A DNA stretch of 64,000 nucleotides, taken from contig NC_091972.1 of the NCBI RefSeq assembly GCF_036711975.1, positions 67,001-131,000 of the forward strand, read 5' to 3'. Numbering within the stretch: position 1 is the first letter of the stretch; each line of letters starts with the position of its first letter. Positions 45,301 to 64,000 of the stretch are shown here, piece after piece. The position numbers and the translations under genes are program-made. The notes below the pieces were generated by a model. That model did not search any database, was not told the DNA's origin, and saw nothing but the letters and a program-made list of their open reading frames with translations. This stretch comes from Onthophagus taurus (taxonomy: Eukaryota > Arthropoda > Insecta > Coleoptera > Scarabaeidae).

Positions 45301-48300
45301 TCATCCCTTCGCTTTATGTGAGAAAGAAATTCTTCTGATTTTTCAATAGATTTAGCTTCTTTAACACACAGCAAACATTGATCTTTCTTTGGTTTGAAGA
45401 AAGATAAGTTATACTGCGTACAAAACACCCTCTTATATGTTATTGGAGAAACAAAATCCTTTTGATTGCTGATCTGTAAATCTTTGTACAATTCATACAT
45501 TTTAAGGATGGATAAGGTAGAGTCAAGATACTTCCGTGTAGTTCCACGTCTACAATAGTGTGATTCCATCACAGGAAATGATTCTATATGTCTCTTCACC
45601 TCATTGAAAATGACAGGTTTAGTCTTATTTCCTGGGAAACTTTTTCCTCGTCGATCTTGAATTGAATGATTTATTCCATTTGTGTCTATGTTCATTATAG
45701 CAGAATCAACCGGTCCATGACTTATCGACAAGGTTTTTAAGTAAAAATTTTTACAAACTCTTTTCTTTTCTCCGTTTTTAACAAATGTATAAATTTTAGA
45801 GACATTTTTTGCAGGTCTACTAGAGTCCCTCGTTCGTTTTCTTCAGCATTCAGAAGTTGCAACGGTATTAATTATAAAGTCCTTTTGTCTGTCATAGGAT
45901 AGACTGTGATACTGTTTACAGATATCTTGTCGACGATCTGCAGGAAATACTTCTGTACATTTGTAGCGGCAATTGTCACAATTTACATTTCTAGGGGACT
46001 TTGCAGGTATTTGTTTGCCTTTAGTATTAATATACGCTAAACACGATTTTTTTAATAACTTGTTTTTCTCACGTTTTGTTCCTTGAGGATTTTTTATTAC
46101 CCATCTGCGTTTTTCTATAACTTGCGTAGGATTTCCTAGTGGTTCATTTATTATTAAAGTCGTAGGGCTTGTATTACTAGAATTAGTAGCAAATTCTACC
46201 GGAACATCCCTAAGATCATTAATAATTTCTTGTGCGTTGTTATAATAATTTTTCGAACAACTCATTTTGCCACTAAAATAAGGTATTATTGCATTAGCTT
46301 ATTATTTTTTAAAACTAAATATCCGAAAAACAAAATTATTGTAATACGTGTAGATAACACTCATTTACGGCAGACATGCCAAATGTAGTGACGAGCTGGT
46401 CGGTTCATCAATACGCGGATGATGCGCGGATTTACATCTCTTGTGATATTATCAGTGTTGATGACACGGTGCGCTTGTTTAACTCTGACTTAAAGAATAT
46501 TTGTGAGTGGTGTTCTGTTAACGGGTTAATTCTTAACGCGAAAAAAACTATATGTATGTGTGTCGGGTCGGCCAACAATCGCAGAAGAGCAATCGATAAT
46601 TTATCGGTTCCTATACACCTCAATGGTACTGTCTTAGCGTTCTCTGAATCGACCAACAACTTAGGTCTTACTGTCGACAGTAATCTTAATTTTGCGGAAC
46701 ATGTAAATAAGAAAATTGGTGTGTGCTACTATAAGTTAAAATCGTTATATAAATTTAAGTCATTGTTGTCACCACAATTGAAATGGAGACTTGTTAACTC
46801 CTTAATTCTAAGTCAACTTGATTACTGTAGTAACGTTTACTACAATTTTCTATCAGCTACTTTAAAAAATCGTATTCAAATACTTCAGAACAGTGGACTT
46901 AGGTTTTCGTACTCGATTGATCGTAGAGAACATGTTACCCCCTATTACATAAGATATTCTATCTTAAAAATGGAACCTAGATGTACACTCTTGCTAGCTG
47001 TTATGTTATACAATGTAATATTTTACAAATTGCCTTATTATTTATATTGTATCTTAGTACCAAGATCGCAAATACATAACGTTAATCTAAGACAAACCAG
47101 GTTGTTGACGATTCCCAAACATAAATCTGCTAAATTTTGTGGTAGCTTTGCGTACAGAAGCACCTACAATTTATAATTGCTTTTCAGATGTTTTTCAGTT
47201 GAAATCTAATAGATCTTTTAAATGCACCTTGAAGCGCAGGCTTCTTGAAGAACAAGAATCAAAATGTTAAGTTTAATTATTTTTATTTTGTTGGTTATTA
47301 CTTTGATATATATGTATTTATTTTTGGTTTTCTAGTTTTCTAGTAATCAGCTATGCTGTACCCTACATATATATATATGATATGTATATACTTTATATGT
47401 ATATTTCTTTTTGGGCAAATTAAATAAATAAATAAATAAAAATAGTTGCCAAAGATTAAGTCTAATAACATAGAACACAATTTTATTTTGATTTAAGTAA
47501 TAATTGTTATGATAAACTGTTTAAACTTCAAACGTCACTCTCTTTTCCCCCTCTGTCACATCATATTTCTGTATCTTTTCTCTCATTTTTTTCGTTAAGC
47601 ATAATGCATGGCTATCTTAATTTAAGTCAAATCCTAGAGATAAAAATATTGACAAGAAAACATGACTAAGGTCCACTTTTACTACCTCTTGATAAATTTT
47701 ACCGATAGATAAATTGGAGCTCTTAACCAATGAGAGCGCTTAAAACCGCTGTAACCATGGTAATTATCTATCGGATAAATTTATCAAGAGGTGGTAAAAG
47801 TGGGCCTAAGTCCACTTAGTCATTTTCTCCTGTACAGGTTTTTACAAAATGGACTTGGTCATTATGGAATTTGAAATTATAAGCATTATTATGGCATTTT
47901 TGGACTTGTTCATTTTTTCCAGAAAAATAATATTGAATATCTGGTACATGAGCATTGAAATCTAAAAATCTAAAATTTTAGACTTGGTCACATTCTCTTG
48001 TATACCGACGATATACAATAACCTGAAAGATTTATTTATTTATTCACCTACCTCAAAATCGTTATATTGTTCCTCGGAGAGTATTTTTTTAGCAACAACC
48101 AAAGTTCTTAAACCTTCCCTAGCCATATTTCCAACTTCCTCTTCTAACCAATCAGTATATTGAACAATCGCAGCCATAACCACATCAGCTCCTTTTAAAT
48201 AAAAAACAATCTCTCCCGATTGTAAATCTTTTACAATAATTCCCATTCGTTTTGTTTCACTTTCGAATGGAAAAACTTGCAAGATGGAATAATTCAACAG

Positions 48301-50490
48301 CTTCCCATTTGGCGCTTTTAATTGTATCGCTTGAAGGTCGCGGTGACTTAAAGTTAACCCCACTTCTTGCGTCCATTGAACAAGGGCCACTTCGTCGGGA
48401 CTTGAAGCTTGATAAGACATCGGAACGTCTTGCACTTGAATTTGAATATGTTGATCTGCTTCCGCATCTGACCCAACTGAACTTGTTTCGCTATCCTCGC
48501 CAGCTTCATAAACAGGAGTTACATTGTGACATAAAGCTAAAGCTTGAACTCCGTCAATGATCCGTGTATTATCGGAACGCCTAAATTTACTACTTGTTTG
48601 TTTTGTATCGGAACCGCTTGTTGAAGCATAAGCGAGTTTCAGAATTGCAGATAACTAAAAATTTTAATGAATTACAAATTTTAAATGCAATTAAATCAAA
48701 ACATTATTACATCTGTAAATCCATCTTGTGTATAACATGTGTTTCCCAGATGTAACTTCTTTAAGACCATTGAATTTTGAGTTAACGTTCCTGTTTTATC
48801 GCTTAGCAAATATGAAATTCGTCCCAATTCTTCCGGAATCGTTGTGCATCTTACAGCTGTACCTTTCATTGCAGGATCACGACCAATCGACCAAGAATAA
48901 TAAGATTTTCCCATATCCAAATTAACTCGTAAACTAAATCAAAAAACTAAATTACGAAATCAATATCAAAAACATATTCTATTCGTACCTTATTGGGATG
49001 ATATATGAAAATAAAAGAATAAATCTAAACATGTATCGATACCACGGTCCGGCGAATCCTTTTAAAACCATCATTAAAAGTGCTAAACCAACAACGGCCG
49101 CGAATAAAAGCTTCGTTAAAGTGTTTAATTCCATATCTAATAAGCCAACTTTTGATCTCGGTTGAGAATTATTCATAACAGATCTAGTTTCTGGTCCTGT
49201 ATAAATTACAACACCCAAAGCTTGACCTGAAGCGATTATACAGTTTGTCCATAAAGTATTTCTTAAATCAAGACTTTCATCTCCATTCATTGCATCGTGT
49301 CGACTAAAAGTTCCAATAAATGAATGGATATCACGTTGTGGTTTTTCAGCATAAATCGAAGCATTTAATTGAACTAAATCCTTATCGTGGGGTAATTTTT
49401 GAGTGGTTGGAACCGCAAGGCGTAATTTCCAATCAGTTTCACCATCTAATTGGTCAGTTCGAACAAAAACTGAGCCACTACGATCTGATGTACGTAAAAG
49501 AACTAAATCTGCAGGGACTCGTTCTTCTTTATCTACTAAAATTAAATCTCCAACCTAAATAAAATATACAAATAAAATTTAATTCATAAACAAAAGGGAG
49601 ATTATTTTTATTTTTTTACTTTTAATTTTGATGCGGCAACGGTTTCAAAACCACCATCGATATTAAACATTCTCCTCACTTTTTGACTATTCACTTCTTG
49701 ATCTCTTTTGTGTCTTCGTAAATCATCAATGGCTTCTCGGCAAATTGTAACGAATAAAACAAAACATAAAGGACCCCAATAAGTATATAGGTAACCAATT
49801 CTTATATCGGGTACAAATTGACTCGTTGCCATAATTAAAAAGTAAAGGTTCAAAAAGAATTTGAATTGCTGATAAAGCACCAGCGGCAAAAAAGTAAAAA
49901 AGTTATATTTTTGGTTTCTGATGGCGTTTGCAGGGAATTGACCCATTGTGGGTTTTCCCAAGTATATAGTCCGTGGTCGTAATTCTCTCGGCCCGCAACA
50001 TCTTCGCCACAAAGAGCACCAACAGCTGCAACACGATTTACACAACATCACTCAATAAAAATAATAACTCTTTTATGCCTACCTAAAGATAAAGCTCTCT
50101 CTGTTTGATCTAGTAATTAACGGTATGTCCTCTTTTGACGCCGGTTTAGATAACGTACTTTGTGAGTCAACGCTCTCCATCGTGTTTACACGGAATTGAT
50201 ATCATCAATATTTATTTATAAGTAATTTTAGAAACGATTTTATACGTATTTTACTTTGACATACGTCAAAAAATGACAGTCAACTAAATAATAAAGAGAG
50301 CTACCAACCCTTGATGAACAAAAATTCCTACTTACCCACATATAACCCCTAAAAAATTTCTTCTGCGCGATGATTTTCTGGTACGATTTGGAACGGTATA
50401 CGTTTCCATTTCGCTACCATGGTTTGTCGAATGATCTAATAAAAACTCTGTTTCGTCGCTGTTATCGAAATCCTGCATGGGATATTCCAT
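42384..50490 (-). CDS. ATP9: ATP9-type (class 2) P4-ATPase, putative phospholipid flippase
   Basis: Neo1/ATP9A/ATP9B orthologue acting in endosome-Golgi membranes. Exons 50490-50336, 50025-49620, 49554-48989, 48933-48711, 48654-48052, 43994-43745, 43601-43033, 42967-42829, 42778-42575 and 42517-42384 give 1082 residues. Signature blocks: [68 protein letters not shown], phosphorylation site [47 protein letters not shown], then [51 protein letters not shown] and the C-terminal membrane domain ending [12 protein letters not shown]. Catalytic motifs are all intact. ATP9 proteins work without a CDC50 subunit (family knowledge). An alternative first exon lies at 50180-50083. The 4-kb intron between 43995 and 48051 is packed with mobile DNA. 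Confidence 0.95.
44327..46265 (-). mobile_element. Decayed mobile-element gene of an arthropod multi-copy family (DUF7869-like)
   Basis: Minus-strand coding remnant inside the ATP9 intron, in the same direction as the host gene. It reads as several collinear open segments with about three breaks. The N-terminal part has a Cys motif ([18 protein letters not shown], then ICKQYHSLS). The middle has [33 protein letters not shown] and the strongly conserved [19 protein letters not shown]. The C-terminal part has RGRP-like and VIPIEYHGW-like ends. From memory these are marks of proteins annotated DUF7869 that are repeated many times in beetle, aphid and moth genomes. Acidic residues in SDTCGG and HMEADS could be part of a nuclease site (inference). 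I could not find clear terminal repeats, so class and limits are open. Confidence 0.6.
46365..47450 (+). mobile_element. 5'-truncated LINE (non-LTR retrotransposon) reverse-transcriptase fragment
   Basis: Plus-strand frame 46376-47176 begins just before the RT catalytic box ([12 protein letters not shown]). It continues with the downstream thumb region: [30 protein letters not shown]-like (here [17 protein letters not shown]) and [12 protein letters not shown] short frame change near 47175 precedes a basic C terminus ([16 protein letters not shown]). The 3' end carries an (AAAT)n tail at about 47420-47445. Jockey/CR1-like in style. The insertion is opposite in direction to the ATP9 gene. Confidence 0.85.
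47669..47806. mobile_element. 138-bp TA-flanked MITE with CCAAT-like centre, copy 1
   Basis: TA at 47667-47668 and 47807-47808. Left end AGGTCCACTTTTACTACCTC; right end is the inverted copy (GGTGGTAAAAGTGGGCC). The centre contains ACCAATGAGAGCGCTTAAAA and CGCTGTAACCATGGTAAT, shared with copy 2 at 60491. Same length in both copies. Confidence 0.75.
50083..50180 (-). CDS. ATP9: Alternative first coding exon of the ATP9 gene
   Basis: An ATG at 50180 opens 32 codons ([20 protein letters not shown] and [12 protein letters not shown]). The exon ends AG|GTAGGC in phase 2. The distal first exon (50490-50336, [20 protein letters not shown]) also ends in phase 2. Both join in frame to the acceptor CAG|CTGTTGG at 50025 ([15 protein letters not shown]). 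The two exons do not appear to be joined in series because no acceptor precedes 50180. The distal exon fits the acidic ATP9 N terminus better. Confidence 0.5.
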
Positions 50491-53400
50491 TACCCAAAAA
50501 AAACTTACACTAACCTAACATTCCTAGTAATAACACTTTTATCACTGAGACGTTTCGCATTTTAAAACCACGATAAGTTTCTTACTATCTAAACGAATTA
50601 AACGTATTTAATTTCCGTAAAGTGATCTTCAAAACGATGTTTATTTTATTTACACAATCATAATTGTTTTATTTTCTGGAAAAACTATCATTGGTTCGGT
50701 GCTCTCCTTTTTGTAAGGTGGTTTTATGATTTTTACAGTTGGCAACCCCTAAAATCGTTTTCCCCTTTTAAAAAATAAATACGTGTACTACGTAAATAAG
50801 GAAAATTCGGAGGAAATAGACGGTTTAAATAAACACGAGGAGGTTTATTTATAGATATATGGAAATTATCGATAATTTAAATGAACACATGTTTCTAGTT
50901 AACGAACAAAAATACTTAGAACAAGGAATATTTTGGAGCGTTACCAGATTTTATGAAATTCTATTCTAAAACTTGCAAAAAAATACTTGATTCTATTTTC
51001 TAACCTTACATTAACATTCCAAAAAGACAAATAAACTATGGTTTACGTGTTACAAATTTAAATATCCTGCCAATTTAATCGGACCGTTTACAACTGGGTC
51101 AAACTCAAACGAATGAGTCAATTGATTTTAAAAATAAAGTCGATTTTTAAGTGATTTGTTTATTACGTTTATAAAAATTCTCTTAAAATGTGATAAAGGG
51201 AGTTTTATCAATGACGTCAATAATTCTAGGAAATGTTATATTTTTGTAATTACCTATAAAATACATAGCTTATATCATCTATAAATGATAATTTTTGATT
51301 GTAATTAATATCATTGCATAAAAATTTGCCTTTTTACCAAATTCAGCTTTTATGACGCATTTAATATCGCATTCCATCAAATTCAATAATGTTAAAAGTA
51401 AAGCTGATAAATCAACCAAATTCTGACCTCAATAGAAGATTAATGAAGATGGCACAGAGGTGCTGTTTCAATTGCAGAATATTTTAAAAATTCCTTGGTT
51501 GACGACACGGTTATGCTGGCGAGCTTCATACATAGGTTATGAATTCTTAAATTCTTGGTCATTGATTCCCATTATACGACTAATATGCAAAGCTGCTATT
51601 CATCGCGGTTTGAATTTTGAGCCCGTAATCCAACAAGTGCGGACTTCAACACGACGTGCTAGAATGGGTCGTTTCTAGCGTACATGTGTCCTCGTCATGA
51701 CGTAAAACTTTTCTAACGTAAATTGTTAAGTGTGTAAAGCAGTTTTCGAAACCAACATTAATTACCAGAAGTCGAGATAGAAAGATGGGAAAATGTTTGT
51801 CAAATGACCAATCTTGCAGAACAGCAGAAAATACCTGGACATTATCTTGGAGACCATAAATACGAGAGCCAATATAATAGAGAACCAACTTCATCTATTT
51901 GTTTTTCGGTTGCCGTGGTTTAGAATTGGGTTACTTTTTGGGGTTAGGTTAGGTTAGTTTAAAGTTGGCTTCAGCTTGCATAATCATTATACATAGATAA
52001 ATTAGATTAAAATGAGTTAACAGTTGTAGGGTTTGCTTCATTTTAGGTTACATTACTTTGGAATTGAATAGGGTTGCTTTGGAGCTAGATTACTTTATTT
52101 TTGATATGATTTAGCTTTGAAGTTGCGTTATTATTAGTGTTGGTACGAAGTTGGATTGGGTTGCTTTTTGTCTAATTTAGGGTTGGGTTGACTTGTTTTA
52201 GAATAACATTGCTCTGCAACTAGTTGAATTACTTTATGGTTGAGTTTGTGTAGATTTGGAATATTTTTTTAACAGATCTTGCGCGGGAAGCGACTAAAGT
52301 CGTTTTGCATGGTATTGACAACCCTTACACGGTAAGACTTTGGTGGCAAAGCGCTCGCGCAAGATGTGTTAAATAATTAAAAACAAAATTATATAACTTA
52401 TGAGCCATTTTTATTTGAAAAAACATCGTGTGACGAAATAATGATACATAATCCTTATAAAATAGAATGTATTTATCCCACACAGATGTAATAAGGTACG
52501 CACACTTACAAAAAAAGGGTGAGTCGTTTATTTAAATTTATAATAATTTTTTAGTTAATTTTAGATACAAGACCAGAAACAATTTCAAAATAAAAACACG
52601 GCATTATTTTTCAAATAAACGAAACCATCATTTCTTCTTCGATTTTGGTGATCTGAAAACGGTCTTTTCGAAATGAAATACCACAGCCGATTTTATTTAT
52701 ATTTAAATATATAAAGGGGGGGAGAGGGAGGACACAAAAGTATTTCATCTAAGTTTAACGCCGAACTATTTATCCTTGATTTTTTTCCCTCCCTTTTTTT
52801 TTCGTTTTCGGGGGAAAAGTTACGGATAAAAAGCGCTACAGGATACGACTAACCACTATTTTAGAGGCCTACAAAGAAGGTCTTTTCACATTTCATTTAT
52901 CAATCGTTAATTTTTTTTATCTTTTTCGAAAAAGGAAATATGTAACCGTTTCCGTCTTCTTTTTTTCATTACTTTTCTTTTTAAATCTCGTTTTTTGGAA
53001 CACTTCTGTATTGAAATCCTTATTAATTATTTTATTTTAAGTATTGTGTATTGCGTCTTGTGCTTAAAGAGATATTTTTTTAAATATTTTTTTTTCTTTT
53101 CGTTAAAAATCGGATTCCGAGGGAGTTGCCTTTTTAATAGTAATTGACGATTTTTATCGTTCCCCTCGGAATAATTATTTTACAGTTTGATAGCGAGAAA
53201 GAGATTATTTTTTTATATACAGGTATTTCTTTCAAAATTAAATAGCAGAAATTAACTTAAATTTATATAATATAAGGCTGAAACTTTCAAGTAAGACTCC
53301 TTTAAGAAATTATTTAAAAAAAAATGTAATGGAGGGTTTCGTTAATTATTTTATTTTTAAGTATTTAATGATTCATGGTATTTAATTTTGAATTCCTGTA

Positions 53401-54510
53401 CATACACATTTTTTGTTTAAATTAGAAAATTCGATTTCATTTAATTTTTATGATTTATTGAAATCATAAAGAAACGGATTTTTTTATCATCATCGACAAC
53501 AAATTTACGTAATAAACATCAATTGAGCCTTTACTTTTTCACATCTATTTACAGAATAAATGGGTTATTTTATTAATTCAATATTATTTACTAAAATAGA
53601 AAAAAATTGTTTAGAAAGAAATAAATAACAGAACTTTTCTTTCGATAATATTGAATTAATTTTTGATGAACTCAAGACCTTTCGTTTAATTTTCCTTTAA
53701 TTAAAAGGAAGTGGGAAGAATTAATTAACGAATAATTTTAACTAAAGGATGTAGACGATACGTCTAAAAAAAGAATAGTATTGAACATTAAAGAGCTGCG
53801 TCTCTTACAGTCACAATTAGGAAAAAATAATATTGTACATCGAGTTAATCTAAAAAATAAATTTATGCAAATAACTTACGTTTACGCACCTTTTTTTATT
53901 ATTAATTATTTCATTAACTATCGTACAATGTTGTAAAAAACACATTTTTTTAATGTTTATATCGTAAAATGTATTTACACAGTTCATTCTCTTAGAAAAG
54001 AGAAAATATTAATTTACTCCTTACACGTTAACGTTTATTATAAGATTATTCCCTAAAAAGAATTCAATTACTTATACAAATATAGTTATTTTTTCAGTGA
54101 CAATGTAATATTTCAGCATTTCTTTCTTTCCTTCTCTTTAATTTGTTTACAAATTAATTATAAAAATAAATAACCAAAGAAACTATTCCAAGGAGTACTC
54201 CTCAAACAAAAAGAAATAATATATACAATCCTAAAAAAATATCAGCAAAAAATTGTAATAATAAGAAAACAAAAAGCACCAAGGAATAAAACGAACGTAA
54301 AAAATTAGAAAACAAACATTTAAACTTGTTTCTAAAATAAATCGGAAACGTAATACGACAACCGTATTTCATATTTTTAACCCTCAACGTTTTTTCTTGT
54401 TAATAATCCGAGAACACTTTTTAAGTATACATCACCGAATCCGTGCCCCAAATAAAAAAAATTTTTTTTTTTCATCAAGAGTTTTTCATCTAATTCGTGT
54501 CACTACCACA
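50491..54510. other. 4-kb region without a recognisable gene
   Basis: The left end should hold the ATP9 promoter. The right end (perhaps 52.4-54.5 kb, T-rich blocks) may be a long 3' UTR of p66, inferred only from its position. 51.4-51.9 kb has open frames on both strands (for example plus LIPIIRLICKAAIHRGLNFE) that match nothing I know. 51.94-52.25 kb is a loosely repetitive GGTT-rich stretch. A TTAA-flanked MITE is listed separately. Confidence 0.45.
52273..52368. mobile_element. 96-bp TTAA-flanked MITE
   Basis: TTAA at 52269-52272 and 52369-52372. Ends CAGATCTTGCGCGGGAAGCG and, inverted, CACATCTTGCGCGAGCGC; the arms continue through ACTAAAGTC / ACCAAAGTC. Almost the whole element is a palindrome. 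Different in sequence from the TTAA MITE at 1388. Confidence 0.7.
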
Positions 54511-62193
<7,683 letters not shown>

Positions 62194-62349
62194 CTAAAAA
62201 AATAAAAATTTATTAATTTTCATTAAAAATTAAATGGAACGATTTAAGTTAAATTAATCGATGAAAATAATTTCAACACAACAAAATATAAATTCTGGAA
62301 ATCATCCACTTCTTTATATCCCATATGGCTTTGGCCCATCTATAACATA

Positions 62350-64000
62350 CAGGGTGATTTATAACATACGGAGGAGACTAAATGGGTAGGTACTTGAGGT
62401 CAAACTGAAGAGATTTTCTTAATAATGTTTCGTTAAAATCTTAATAGTTACATAGATATCGCATGTTAATTTTTTAAATAAGTTAGCGTCAACTTTTGAG
62501 AACCGCTGATATTCACTAAAGAACAATTAAAATACTTGTCAACGCCATCCTCATTTTTGAAGGAGCTGTCAAAGTAGACAATTTAATTGTTTAGTTTTAA
62601 TACGTAATTTATGAAAAGAAATAATAGATGTTAATTTATGAAACGGATAATAATAATGTTTTAAATGCAAAATTACAAAATCTCTAAAACAAGAAAATAA
62701 CAATAATAATAATAATAATCTCTTTATAACATATGTTCAAAGTGCTGTCCTTGCATTTCGACGCACAACTGCGCACGACGAATCCAATTTAACGATAATC
62801 GTGGAAATCGTGGACGTATGTCCTCTGTAGCGGCAGGATGCGATGTCGTAGTTGGTCGATTGTATTAACCTCAGTGGCATATACTCTATCCTTCATGAAT
62901 CCCCATAAAAAAAAGTCCAATGGGTTAAGATCGGGACTATGTGGTGGCCATGGAATAGGTCCACCTCGACCAATCCACTTTTGCCGAAAAGCATTATCGA
63001 GGAAATCTCGTACATTACGACTAAAATGTGCAGGACAACATCTCACGTCGCATAAGTAGCGGAATATCTTCCAGGAGTACTGGCAGATTTTCTTGTAAAA
63101 ACTGTAAATAAGAAGTTCCATTAAGAGTTCCTGGTAATTCGAAAGGTATTGTATTCCTATTAACGTATTGTTCACAATTCCCGCCCATAGATTCACTCTG
63201 AATCGTTGTTGAAAAGAGCCTTGACGAATAACGTGTGGATTTTCGTCCGACCACACATGGGAATTGTGAACATTTAGAACACCATTTCTGGTAAAACAGC
63301 ATTCATCCGTTACCAGTATACTGTCCGCAAAATCTGCTTCTCTGTTGGTACGACTTAGTAGCCACTCGCAAAATTGCAACCGCAAAGGATAGTCAGCGGG
63401 AGTCAGTCCTTGCACTTTATGAAAATGATAGGGGTGTAAACCGTTACTTTTCAACGTACGCCAAACAAAATTCTGGGATACCTCGAGTTGGTGAGAAATT
63501 TGACGAGTACTCGTGCTTCGATCCGCTTCCACAATTTCTAGAATTTCTTCTTCCACATTCACTCCATGTCTGTTTAGTCTACCGCCACCAAGACCTTTCT
63601 TAGGTTGCAGATTTCCTCTCTCTTCCCCGCTGGATTAACCGAAGAAAAGTGTTTTCAGAAGGGATCTGTATATTTGGAATACAGACGTCTTGCGTGTGCA
63701 GCGTTTTCTCCAGCTGCTCCATAAATAATAAGCATATCTACGTATTCTTCGTTACTGTACATTACCATTGTATTTTTTGATTAGTAAAAATTCTAATTTT
63801 GACGTTAAATGACATTATTAAAATTAAATGACATATCCGTTGCTAGGTAACCAAGTCAACTGGATTGACAGCAATAAAAACATGGTATCAGCGGTTCTCA
63901 AAAAACAAACACCAGTTTTTGAGTGATTTAACAAATTTTTAAATAGCCGTAACTGCCATATTACAAAGATTTTATTATTGGTGCTAATCAGGCATTGCTT
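62350..64000 (-). mobile_element. DD41D mariner-type transposon, second family, running to the window edge
   Basis: TA-flanked left end CAGGGTGATTTATAACATAC. The right end is just outside, but its sub-terminal inverted match (TTTTTGAGAACCGCTGATA, about 63885-63903) is visible. The minus-strand transposase at about 63770-62789 starts MVMYSNEEYVDMLIIYGAAG and has the HTH RQISHQLEVSQNFVWRTL. Catalytic-region blocks are ILVTDECCFTRNG and HSPDLNPLDFFLWG; the middle block is damaged (frame change near 63050). Counting across the intact part again gives 41 residues to the last Asp. At least two frame disruptions, so inactive. It sits in a p66 intron. Confidence 0.8.

Noticed and set aside
51944-51959. 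GGTTAGGTTAGGTTAG resembling the insect telomere repeat TTAGG
   Set aside because: Only about three units within a loosely GGTT-rich tract; too short for telomeric or interstitial telomere sequence.

Overview
The window is insect nuclear DNA, AT-rich, with short spliced genes (introns mostly 50-100 bp) separated by repeat-rich stretches. An odorant receptor of the insect 7tm_6 type, a hemomucin with a mucin-like tail, salvador and p66/simjang place it in insects. The many DD41D mariner-type elements and an intact ERCC6/CSB gene fit a beetle better than a fly, but that last step is inference. Exon boundaries below were placed by hand from GT/AG sites and reading-frame phase. For every complete spliced model the exon lengths sum to a whole number of codons.

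Layout. 1-1267 (+): 3' part of salvador (Hippo pathway). 1550-1991 (-): small single-pass membrane protein. 2620-3675 (+): glucosamine-6-phosphate N-acetyltransferase. 4582-7565 (-): SCYL1 pseudokinase. 8696-10725 (-): HRD1 ERAD ubiquitin ligase. 11547-14586 (-): ARHGAP11A-type RhoGAP, head to head with 15204-18877 (+): NOL6 ribosome-biogenesis protein. 19773-21978 (-): hemomucin/APMAP. 23482-25247 (+): odorant receptor. 26019-28422 (+): secreted Tyr-rich EGF-repeat protein. 28772-29920 and 30130-31518 (+): tandem pair of phytanoyl-CoA dioxygenase-like genes. 31815-38150 (+): ERCC6/CSB, whose third intron holds a 2.4-kb transposon. 38151-42383: gene-free and built of nested transposons plus a 122-bp tandem repeat. 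42384-50490 (-): ATP9-type P4-ATPase, with a 4-kb intron carrying a domesticated-looking but broken mobile-element gene, a LINE fragment and a MITE. 50491-54510: no recognisable gene. 54511-62193 (-), continuing past the right edge: p66/simjang of the NuRD complex, with introns full of long-inverted-repeat elements and a 188-bp satellite.

The genes are ordinary housekeeping, sensory and cuticle-type genes and do not form one pathway. Two (SCYL1, HRD1) act at the ER/Golgi, and p66 and CSB act on chromatin. I did not find a new enzymatic system. The most unusual content is the repeat layer. It includes a dispersed palindromic family built from CTAGAACTAACACTAG-like words around a conserved CGGGTTTAGCCGTGCGTCT core (five loci, three of them in introns). 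It also includes several readable nested insertions with clean target-site duplications, and two families of exactly sized MITEs.
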